A stretch of 64,000 bases of DNA from NCBI RefSeq assembly GCF_025808395.1, contig NZ_CP075524.1, positions 496,001-560,000 on the forward strand, given 5' to 3'. Below the pieces are notes generated by a model, which made no database searches, was not told the origin of the DNA, and worked only from the letters and a program-made list of their open reading frames with translations. The stretch's first letter is position 1. Each line of letters begins with the position of its first letter. A program made the translations under genes and the position numbers. Source of the stretch: Microcella sp. Lineage in GTDB: Bacteria > Actinomycetota > Actinomycetes > Actinomycetales > Microbacteriaceae. Below are positions 57,367-64,000 of the stretch, one piece after another.

Positions 57367-58118
57367 CCGCTCTGCGCATACTGCACCTCTACCCGCACGA
57401 GCTCGGCATCAACGGTGACGCAGGCAACGTGCTCGCACTGCGACGCAGGCTCGAGTGGAGAGGCATCGAGGCCGAGGTGCTGCTCTGCGGCACCGGCGAC
57501 CCCCTGCCTGTCGACGTCGACCTCGTGCACATCGGCAGCGGCCCCGCATCAGCGCGAGACGCGGTGCTGCCCGACGCGCTGCGTCACCGAGATGCACTCG
57601 CCGCCTGGGCAGACGATGGGGTGCCGATGATCGGCATCGGTGCCGGCTTCCATCTGCTGAGCCGATCGATCGAGACTCGTGACGGCTCCCGACGCGCAGC
57701 CCTCGACGTGCTGCCGGTCGTCATTCGCGATCGAGAGCGGCGAGCAGTGGGCGAAGTGCTCGCCGAGCCGAGCGGCGGGCATCGCATGGCCGGCTACCTG
57801 AATCACGGCGCGAGCGTGATGCGCGACGACGGCGTGCCGCTCGCCACGCTCGATCATCGATCGCGGTCAAGCGCCATCCACGACGACGCCGACCGGTACG
57901 AAGGCGTGCGCATCGGATCTCGCATCGGCACGCACCTGCACGGCCCGATCCTGCCGATGAACCCGTTCATCGCCGACGAGCTGCTCGCCGGCGCACTCGC
58001 GCGCAGGGGCGAGACCCTGCCTGACCGCGACGAGCGGACGGTCGCGGCAGACGAGCACGCTCGACTGTCGCGCGCCGCGATCGCCCGACGGCTCGGTGCG
58101 GCCGGCGTCGAGGTCTGA
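57363..58118 (+). CDS. gatD: GatD-like class I amidotransferase homologue lacking the nucleophile
   Basis: A 251-residue CobB/CobQ-type glutamine amidotransferase homologue, overlapping murT by four bases (GTGA). It opens LRILHLYPHELGINGDAGNV and has VHIGSGPAS and GTHLHGPILPMNPFIADELL with the catalytic His (H193). In active members the nucleophile elbow reads GICGGYQ; here it is MIGIGAGFHLL, with G93 in place of Cys, and GRT after the conserved NH is also changed (GYLNHGASV). Glutamine hydrolysis should be impossible. It might be a structural partner that allows MurT to use another nitrogen donor. Synteny supports family assignment strongly. Confidence 0.85.
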   Translation: MTALRILHLYPHELGINGDAGNVLALRRRLEWRGIEAEVLLCGTGDPLPVDVDLVHIGSGPASARDAVLPDALRHRDALAAWADDGVPMIGIGAGFHLLSRSIETRDGSRRAALDVLPVVIRDRERRAVGEVLAEPSGGHRMAGYLNHGASVMRDDGVPLATLDHRSRSSAIHDDADRYEGVRIGSRIGTHLHGPILPMNPFIADELLAGALARRGETLPDRDERTVAADEHARLSRAAIARRLGAAGVEV

Positions 58119-58132
58119 AGCGCTGATCGCTC

Positions 58133-59203
58133 TCAGCGGCGCGCGAGACCTGAGCGGTCGTGGTGGCGAGGCACCCGCGGCGGCACGCCCGTGACGATCT
58201 CGTCGCCGATGGTGCCGCTGCTGCGGGCCCAGTCTTCGGCGCTCGGTTCGCCCGCCCCCGGTTCTCCGAAGATCGTGACCACCTGAGAATCGAGGGTGTC
58301 GGTGTCGTCAGGGGGAGCGACGATGAGCGTTCTGTCGACCTCGACGGTCTCGACCGCGTATCGAACGCCGCCGATCGACACGTCTGCGCCTGTGGCACCG
58401 AGCGGAACGCCGTCTGCCCAGCCCGCGGCGATCCAGCGGCGCCCTGCAGGGGCGGGGGAGTCGAGCAGCGTCGTTCGCAGGGTCATGACTGCACGCAGCC
58501 CGAGATCGTGGCCCGTGTGCTCATCGAAGGGCGAGATGCCGTAGGCGGCGATGCCGAATCGCACGAGGTCGTAGCGGGCGCGGGGTTCACGCCACCCGGC
58601 AGAACTCGCGGCGATGTGCCGCACGCGCGCGGTGACTCCGAGCTCGGCGGCCTCGGCCAGGGCCCGTGCGAAGGCGGTGAGCGCGGCGTCGTCGGCGTCG
58701 ACCGAGGTGTCGGCGAGGTGCGACCAGATGCCCTCGATGACGATGCGGCCAGCGGCGGCGTGCGCGCGCGCGGCAGTCACGAGCGCCGCCCACTGCTCGG
58801 GAAGCGCACCGTTGCGGTGCAGACCGGTGTCGATCTTCAGATGCACCCGTGCGGGGAGACTGCCGGTGGCTGCTGCGGCGATGCGATCGAGCTCGTGCAG
58901 GCTCGACACACCGAGATCGACCCGTGCCGTGATCGCCGCAGCGAAGTCGCTCTCGGCTCCGTGCAGCCAGGCGAAGAGCGGGCATTCGACGGCCGCCGCG
59001 CGCAGCGCAAGCGCTGCAGGAATCTCGAGCACTGCGAGCGAGCGGGCGCCAGCAGCGAGGGCTGTGGCCGCGAGGTCGAGCATGCCGTGCCCGTAGGCGT
59101 CTGCCTTGACGGCGAGCATGACCTCTGCAGGAGCGGCTCGAGCCGTGAGCATCGAGACATTGTGCGCGAATGCGGCGTGGTCGATGACGGCGATGGCGCT
59201 CAC
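58133..59203 (-). CDS. alr: Alanine racemase-like subunit with the PLP barrel, lacking the tyrosine loop
   Basis: A 356-residue Alr-fold protein. The PLP barrel is intact: K33 in MLAVKADAYGHGM, KIDTGLHRNG, and RYDLVRFGIAAYGISP. In the C-terminal domain the loop that normally brings the second catalytic base (VSYGxTY) is missing, with SPAPAGRRWIAAGWADG in its place, and the GRxxMDQ motif reads VETVEVDRTLIV. It still ends GDEIVTGVPPRVPR. GTG 59203 overlaps the stop of the gene upstream (GTGA). It probably works with that gene's product in one active site. Its stop converges with gatD, 14 bases apart. Confidence 0.85.
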   Translation of the reverse strand: MSAIAVIDHAAFAHNVSMLTARAAPAEVMLAVKADAYGHGMLDLAATALAAGARSLAVLEIPAALALRAAAVECPLFAWLHGAESDFAAAITARVDLGVSSLHELDRIAAAATGSLPARVHLKIDTGLHRNGALPEQWAALVTAARAHAAAGRIVIEGIWSHLADTSVDADDAALTAFARALAEAAELGVTARVRHIAASSAGWREPRARYDLVRFGIAAYGISPFDEHTGHDLGLRAVMTLRTTLLDSPAPAGRRWIAAGWADGVPLGATGADVSIGGVRYAVETVEVDRTLIVAPPDDTDTLDSQVVTIFGEPGAGEPSAEDWARSSGTIGDEIVTGVPPRVPRHHDRSGLARR

Positions 59204-59847
59204 TCGTCACTCCAGATGCGCGCGACGCGCGACCCCAGGCGCGCCGTCAACTGGTCGGCCGTGCGGCCCGTCGCCGTGCACCAGGCAGCCAGGCTGCCGC
59301 TGTCATTCCAGAGCACAGCCGGGTCACCGACCGCCGCAGTCGAGTGGGCAAGGTCGACGACGAGCTGGTCCATCGCGATGCGACCGGCGATCACCCCTCG
59401 TGCGTTGCCGATGCGAACGCTGGCGCGATTGGAGGCGCTGCGCGGCACTCCATCTGCATAGCCGAGAGCGATCAGCGCGAGGGTCGATTCGTGCGCCGTG
59501 ACGTAGGTGTACCCGTACGACACGGGGGTGCTCGCCGGCACTCTCTTCACGGCGATCACTTCGCCCTCGAGGGTCATCAGCGGCTCGTGACCACCGTCGA
59601 ACCCGTAGATCACTCTCGACGGGGCCTCGGCAGGAGGCGCGTCGCCGTCGCGTGTGAAGCGCGAAGCACCATGGGCTCGAGCGGCGGCCTCGATCGCAGC
59701 GGCCCCGTGCCCGTACGCATCAGCGCGCAGGTCGATCGCGGGCGCATCGGCTCCGCGCCAGTCGCGCTGTGCAAGCGCTTGATTAAGCGCTCGTCGAGAG
59801 AGGCGCGCGACCCGGCGCACGCCAGGGAGCTCAGGCGCCGCGCTCAT
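59200..59847 (-). CDS. Alanine racemase C-terminal-domain protein with a collapsed barrel
   Basis: A 215-residue protein, far shorter than Alr (about 370). It keeps the whole C-terminal domain: VSYGYTY with Y111 at the catalytic tyrosine position, ALIALGYADGVPRSASN, and AGRIAMDQLVVDL (M159, D160). Its N-terminal ~90 residues are a remnant of the barrel start: IDLRADAYGHGAAAIEAAAR has R41 where the PLP lysine belongs, and the rest of the barrel is deleted. It cannot be active alone. ATG 59847 lies within the end of the DUF7455 gene (17-base overlap). Confidence 0.85.
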   Translation of the reverse strand: MSAAPELPGVRRVARLSRRALNQALAQRDWRGADAPAIDLRADAYGHGAAAIEAAARAHGASRFTRDGDAPPAEAPSRVIYGFDGGHEPLMTLEGEVIAVKRVPASTPVSYGYTYVTAHESTLALIALGYADGVPRSASNRASVRIGNARGVIAGRIAMDQLVVDLAHSTAAVGDPAVLWNDSGSLAAWCTATGRTADQLTARLGSRVARIWSDE

Positions 59848-60055
59848 CGAGCAAACGGCTCGATTCGTCGTGCCAGGCGAGTGCCGAGCCCGAGAGCTTC
59901 TCCTTGAAGCGGGCAGCGTGGTGGGCGCAGAACAGCAGCTCGCCGGTCGCGAGGGTGGCGCGAACATAGGCTTGAGCACCGCAGCTGTCGCACCGGTCCA
60001 GCGCAGTCAGGGGGGCGGTCGCAACAGTCGGGTTCTCGGTGGTGATCTGCGTCAT
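59831..60055 (-). CDS. DUF7455-like small zinc-binding protein
   Basis: A 74-residue protein with DRCDSCGAQAYVRATLATGE and LLFCAHHAARFKEKL, a CxxC...CxxH zinc-binding pattern. Short proteins of this type are found near topoisomerase genes in many actinobacteria; function is unknown. ATG 60055 is chosen, as the frame is open 16 codons further up but the conserved part begins here. It overlaps the racemase-domain gene. Confidence 0.85.
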   Translation of the reverse strand: MTQITTENPTVATAPLTALDRCDSCGAQAYVRATLATGELLFCAHHAARFKEKLSGSALAWHDESSRLLDERGA

Positions 60056-60229
60056 GATGTGACCCTCGCTCTCCGTGTGCTGTGCGAACCTTCGAGGTCT
60101 CATTGCACCACACCGAAGCGACAGTGCCGTGTCAAACCGCCCCGATTTCGCTGAACGCGTATGAGCATCCGACAGTCGCGTCGCGCCCTGCGGAGTGGGA
60201 GCCGAGCGTCGTCAGCGGCCGCATCTACG

Positions 60230-62320
60230 ATGAGCGTCGTGGCAACTTCTGATTACTCCGCTCGTCATCTCTCTGTGCTCGAAGGCCTCGAAGCGGTGCG
60301 CAAGCGCCCGGGAATGTACATCGGCTCTACCGACTCTCGCGGGCTTATGCACTGCCTGTGGGAGATCATCGACAACTCGGTCGACGAGGCTCTCGGCGGC
60401 CACGGAGACCAGATCGACCTGCGGCTGCACCCAGACGGCAGCGTCGAGGTGCGAGATCGCGCGCGAGGAATCCCCGTCGACATCGAACCGAAGACGGGCC
60501 TCAGCGGTGTCGAGGTGGTCTTCACGAAGCTGCACGCCGGCGGCAAGTTCGGTGGAGGCTCATATGCCGCATCCGGCGGGCTGCACGGAGTCGGCGCATC
60601 AGTGGTGAACGCACTCAGCGAGCGTCTCGATGTCGAGGTCGATCGCAACGGTGCGACGTGGGCGATGTCGTTCCACCGCGGCGAGCCCGGCATCTTCGAC
60701 GATGGCGCAGACGGTCCTCGCCCCGACTCGCCGTTCACGCCCTTCATCTCGGGCAGTGAGCTTCGCAAGGTGGCCAAGGTGGCGAAGGGGGTCACCGGCA
60801 CTCGCATCCGGTACTGGGCAGACCCGCAGATCTTCACGAAAGGCGCGAGCTTTCTCACCGACGAACTCGTCGGCCGGCTGCGTCAGACCGCGTTTCTCGT
60901 GCCAGGCATCACGCTCACGCTGCGCGATGATCGTGCCGAGACGCCCACCGAAGAGTCCTTCCGTTTCGATGGCGGCATCAGCGAGTACGCCGAATTCCTG
61001 TCACCGGATGCCCCCATCACCGACACCTGGCGCATCACGGGCTCTGGCTCGTTCACTGAGACGGTTCCGGTGCTGCAGCCGAACGGGCACATGGTGCCGA
61101 CCGAGGTCGAGCGCGAGTGCGTCGTCGACATCGCTCTGCGGTGGGGCACCGGGTACGACACCACCTTCCGCTCGTATGTCAACATCATCGCCACGCCGAA
61201 AGGCGGCAGCCACCAGTTGGGATTCGAGCAGGGCCTGCTGAAGTTCTTGCGGGCCGAGGCCGAGAAGAACGCCCGCCGACTCAAGCTGGGCAGCGACAAG
61301 CTCGAGAAAGACGACGTGCTCGCCGGCGTGACCGCCGTGCTGACCGTGCGTCTGCCTGAGCCGCAATTCGAGGGTCAGACGAAAGAGATTCTCGGCACCC
61401 CGGCGGTTCGAGCGATCGTGTCGAGCGTCATCGCACGCGGACTCGCCGAGCGGTTCTCATCGAGCAAGCGCGACGACAAGACGCAGTCGGCCCTCGTGCT
61501 CGAGAAGGTCGTCTCAGAGATGAAGAGCCGCATTTCGGCTCGCGCGCACAAAGAGACCCAGCGGCGCAAGAATGCGCTCGAGAGCTCGGCGCTGCCGGCC
61601 AAGCTCGTCGACTGCCGCTCGAACGACGTCGAGAGCAGCGAGTTGTTCATCGTCGAGGGCGACAGTGCCCTCGGCACCGCGAAGCTCGGGCGAGACAGCG
61701 AGTACCAGGCGCTGCTGCCCATTCGCGGAAAGATCTTGAACGTGCAGAAGGCATCGGTGAGCGACATGCTCAGCAATGCCGAGTGCGCCTCGATCATCCA
61801 GGTGATCGGAGCAGGGTCTGGCCGCACGTTCGACCTTGCCCAGGCTCGCTACGGCAAAGTCATCATCATGGCCGACGCCGATGTCGACGGTGCGCACATT
61901 CGAACGCTGCTGCTGACGCTCTTCTTCCGCTACATGCGCCCGATGATCGACGAGGGGCGAGTGTTCGCCGCGGTGCCACCACTGCACCGCGTCGTCGTGC
62001 TCAACCCGGGCTCGAAGCCCAACGAGACGATCTACACCTACAGCGAGGCCGAGTTGAACGGTGTGCTCGCCGCCTTGAAGAAATCGGGCAAGCGATACCA
62101 AGACCCGATTCAGCGGTACAAGGGGCTCGGCGAGATGGACGCAGATCAGTTGGCCGACACCACGATGAGCCGCGCCCACCGCACGCTGCGTCGAGTTCGA
62201 GTAACCGATGCAGAGGCTGCATCGGCTGTCTTCGAGCTGCTCATGGGCAACGAGGTGGCGCCGCGCAAAGAGTTCATCATCGCCGGCCAGGGGCTCGACC
62301 GCGACCGCATCGACGTCTGA
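60230..62320 (+). CDS. parE: Type IIA topoisomerase subunit B (ParE/GyrB-like)
   Basis: A 696-residue ATPase subunit. GHKL ATP site: EGLEAVRKRPGMYIGS, DNSVDEALGG and GLHGVGASVVNALS. Toprim domain: LFIVEGDSALGTAK and KVIIMADADVDGAHIRTLLL, then DQLADTTMS. It pairs with the subunit A gene that converges on it at 62333. Since gyrB/gyrA usually sit near the origin, this second set is taken as topoisomerase IV. ATG 60230 is chosen; the frame is open 23 codons upstream. Confidence 0.92.
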   Translation: MSVVATSDYSARHLSVLEGLEAVRKRPGMYIGSTDSRGLMHCLWEIIDNSVDEALGGHGDQIDLRLHPDGSVEVRDRARGIPVDIEPKTGLSGVEVVFTKLHAGGKFGGGSYAASGGLHGVGASVVNALSERLDVEVDRNGATWAMSFHRGEPGIFDDGADGPRPDSPFTPFISGSELRKVAKVAKGVTGTRIRYWADPQIFTKGASFLTDELVGRLRQTAFLVPGITLTLRDDRAETPTEESFRFDGGISEYAEFLSPDAPITDTWRITGSGSFTETVPVLQPNGHMVPTEVERECVVDIALRWGTGYDTTFRSYVNIIATPKGGSHQLGFEQGLLKFLRAEAEKNARRLKLGSDKLEKDDVLAGVTAVLTVRLPEPQFEGQTKEILGTPAVRAIVSSVIARGLAERFSSSKRDDKTQSALVLEKVVSEMKSRISARAHKETQRRKNALESSALPAKLVDCRSNDVESSELFIVEGDSALGTAKLGRDSEYQALLPIRGKILNVQKASVSDMLSNAECASIIQVIGAGSGRTFDLAQARYGKVIIMADADVDGAHIRTLLLTLFFRYMRPMIDEGRVFAAVPPLHRVVVLNPGSKPNETIYTYSEAELNGVLAALKKSGKRYQDPIQRYKGLGEMDADQLADTTMSRAHRTLRRVRVTDAEAASAVFELLMGNEVAPRKEFIIAGQGLDRDRIDV

Positions 62321-62332
62321 GCTCGCGCCGAG

Positions 62333-64000
62333 CTACGCGATCGTCGTGCCGATCGACCCGATCGGCGAGTCGAGCGCGAGGCCCGAGGCGTCTCGCTTCG
62401 CACCGCCGTCTGGCAGCGAGCGCTGCGAGCCGTCAGCACCCACCGCGAGTGGGTTCTCACCCACCCAGGCGAGACGCAGCACGTCTTCGCCCTTGAGAAA
62501 GGCGTGGCACCGCACGCCACCGGTGGCGCGACCCTTCGCCGGAAACTGCGCGAAGTCTGAGACCTTCGCCCGACCAGGGTCGACGCCGGCGATCGTCTGG
62601 CTCGAGCCCGACACCGTCACGACGGCGGCGGCGTCAGATTCGACGGCAGTGAAGTGCACGACGCGGGCGCCTGCAGCGAGTTTGATGCCTGCCATGCCGC
62701 CAGCGGCGAGGCCTTGGGGGCGAACGTGCTCGGCAGCGAAGTGCAGCAGCTGCGCGTCAGACGTGACGAAGACGAGGCGATGGCCATCGGTCGCGGGGGC
62801 CGCGCCGATCACGGCATCTCCGGCTTTGAGACCGATGACTTCGCCGTCGGGTCGAGCGGGCCACGAGCCGGGCAGCACCCGCTTCACGACGCCGTCTCGA
62901 GTGCCGAGTGCGAGCGCAACGTCGCTCTCTGCATCGATGACCGTGAGCACTGTCTCTGTCGCATCGGCGAGCGCCAGGTAGTCGCGCATCTTCACGCCCG
63001 CGGCGAGCTGCACAGAGTTCGCAGGAACGCTCGGCAGGTCGACGGGGGTGAACCGCACGAATCGCCCTCTCGAGGTGATCGCGATGAGCTCGCCTCGCGT
63101 GGTCGAGTCGATCGAGCAGAGCAGGGCGTCGTGCTTGCTGCGCCTGGCTGGCGTCAGCACGGTCGTCTCGTCGGTGAGCTCGACGCGAACGGCGCGACCC
63201 GTCGTCGACACGAGCACTCTGCACGGCGCGTCGGCGATCTCGAGCGAGACGGCGGCGGCGTTGCGGCTGCGCGAGGCGGCGGGCGCCGGGCCAGCTTCGG
63301 TGAGCAGCGTTCGGCGCGGGGTGCCGAATCGCTCGGCCGTGGCGTCGAGCTCGTCGGCGACGACCAGACGGATGCGCGCCGAATCGCTCAAGAGCGTCTC
63401 GAGCTCGGCGATCTCGGCACGCAGCTGATCGCGCTCTGCTTCGAGCTCGATACGACTGAACTTGGTGAGCCTGCGCAAGCGCAGCTCGAGAATGTAGTCG
63501 CTCTGCAGCTGACTGAGATCGAAGACCTCCATGAGCCGGGTTCGCGCCTGGTCGGCATCGTCAGAGCTGCGGATGACCTGGATGACGTCGTCGATGTCGA
63601 GAATCGCGATGAGCAGGCCGTCAACGAGGTGCAGTCGCTCGCGGCGGCGCGCAAGGCGGTATTCGCTGCGACGCGTGACGACCTGGATGCGGTGGTCGAG
63701 GTATACCCGCAGCAGTTCTTTCAGGCCGAGCGTCTGGGGCATTCCGCCGACGAGGGCGACGGCGTTGATCGAGAAGCCGTCTTCGAGCGGCGTGTAGCGG
63801 TACAGCTGCTCGAGCACCGCCTCAGGGCTAAACCCGGTCTTGATGCCGATGACCAGTCTGAGGCCGTTGCGTCGATCGGTGAGGTCGGTGACGTCGCTGA
63901 TGCCAGACAGCCGCTTCGACTGCACGCCGTCTTTGATCTTCTCGATCACCTTCTCGGGGCCGACCAGGTACGGAAGCTCGGTGACGACGATGCCGGTCTT
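62333..64000 (-). CDS. parC: Type IIA topoisomerase subunit A (ParC/GyrA-like), 3' part
   Basis: 556 codons of the C-terminal part; the gene continues beyond the window, with KTGIVVTELPYLVG at the edge. Helical coiled-coil segment LVDGLLIAILDIDDVIQVIR and then beta-pinwheel repeats (VVKRVLPGSWP, LIAITSRGRFVRF). It holds no GyrA box that I can see, which fits a topoisomerase IV-type subunit. The catalytic tyrosine lies outside the window. Twelve bases separate its stop from that of parE. Confidence 0.92.
   Translation of the reverse strand, partial: KTGIVVTELPYLVGPEKVIEKIKDGVQSKRLSGISDVTDLTDRRNGLRLVIGIKTGFSPEAVLEQLYRYTPLEDGFSINAVALVGGMPQTLGLKELLRVYLDHRIQVVTRRSEYRLARRRERLHLVDGLLIAILDIDDVIQVIRSSDDADQARTRLMEVFDLSQLQSDYILELRLRRLTKFSRIELEAERDQLRAEIAELETLLSDSARIRLVVADELDATAERFGTPRRTLLTEAGPAPAASRSRNAAAVSLEIADAPCRVLVSTTGRAVRVELTDETTVLTPARRSKHDALLCSIDSTTRGELIAITSRGRFVRFTPVDLPSVPANSVQLAAGVKMRDYLALADATETVLTVIDAESDVALALGTRDGVVKRVLPGSWPARPDGEVIGLKAGDAVIGAAPATDGHRLVFVTSDAQLLHFAAEHVRPQGLAAGGMAGIKLAAGARVVHFTAVESDAAAVVTVSGSSQTIAGVDPGRAKVSDFAQFPAKGRATGGVRCHAFLKGEDVLRLAWVGENPLAVGADGSQRSLPDGGAKRDASGLALDSPIGSIGTTIA

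Noticed and set aside
58133..59847. Frameshifted single alr gene
   Set aside because: The two frames do not add up to one Alr: both have a barrel start and a C-terminal domain, in tandem with separate starts, so this is a duplication with complementary loss and not a broken gene.

Overview
The window is a dense, high-GC chromosomal segment of an actinobacterium. Gene content and order (fasR-fabD-fabH-acpP-fabF, glnA2-glnE facing glnA1, the Nif3 / coiled-coil / RNase H trio, lipA-lipB beside a DUF4191 gene and a single-lipoyl E2, DUF3145, an alanine/lysine-rich primary sigma factor) point to Actinomycetota, most likely Micrococcales and probably Microbacteriaceae. That placement is inferred from gene content, since there is no 16S gene here. 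I see no insertion sequence, prophage or CRISPR array, and no gene-free stretch over 300 bases.

Layout. 1-2.5 kb: end of dnaG, a lone ABC ATPase and a 2-hydroxyacid dehydrogenase. 2.5-5.6 kb: tRNA-Asn, a two-component pair whose regulator is receiver-only, an AzlCD exporter and peptide deformylase. 5.7-9.8 kb: a DMT transporter, a GT4 glycosyltransferase, a CAT-anticodon tRNA, a heliorhodopsin-like membrane protein without a single lysine, and a DUF1684 protein. 9.8-12.7 kb: a family A polymerase-like protein, PadR, DUF3145. 12.8-20.4 kb: type II fatty acid synthesis with its PucR-type regulator, then aceE. 20.5-30.3 kb: peroxiredoxin, tRNA-Val, a zinc-finger nuclease-like protein, two transporters, the Nif3 trio, two divergent GAF-ANTAR regulators and RNase P RNA. 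30.3-38.6 kb: a zinc-knuckle SDR, VIT/CCC1 transporter, desaturase, polyphosphate glucokinase, map, panB, nadE. 38.6-54.5 kb: glutamine synthetases and GlnE, lipoate genes, a pseudokinase-like protein, E2 and E3 of the 2-oxoacid dehydrogenases, leucyl aminopeptidase, a PAC2 protein. 54.6-64 kb: sigA, murT-gatD-like genes, a two-gene alanine racemase locus, and a convergent type IIA topoisomerase pair.

The most interesting region is 56.1-59.85 kb. The GatD-like protein keeps the fold motifs but has Gly where the amidotransferase nucleophile Cys should be, and its MurT partner lacks the cysteine zinc ribbon. Facing them, two overlapping genes look like a split alanine racemase: one keeps the PLP-lysine barrel but lacks the catalytic tyrosine loop, the other keeps the tyrosine domain but has a collapsed barrel with Arg in place of Lys. 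I propose an obligate heteromeric racemase and a repurposed MurT-GatD complex, possibly linked to B-type peptidoglycan, in which the D-Glu alpha-carboxyl carries the cross-bridge instead of being amidated. The second highlight is the lysine-free heliorhodopsin-like protein at 8.1 kb, which cannot form a retinal Schiff base. Family comparisons are from memory of reference sequences and need alignment to confirm.
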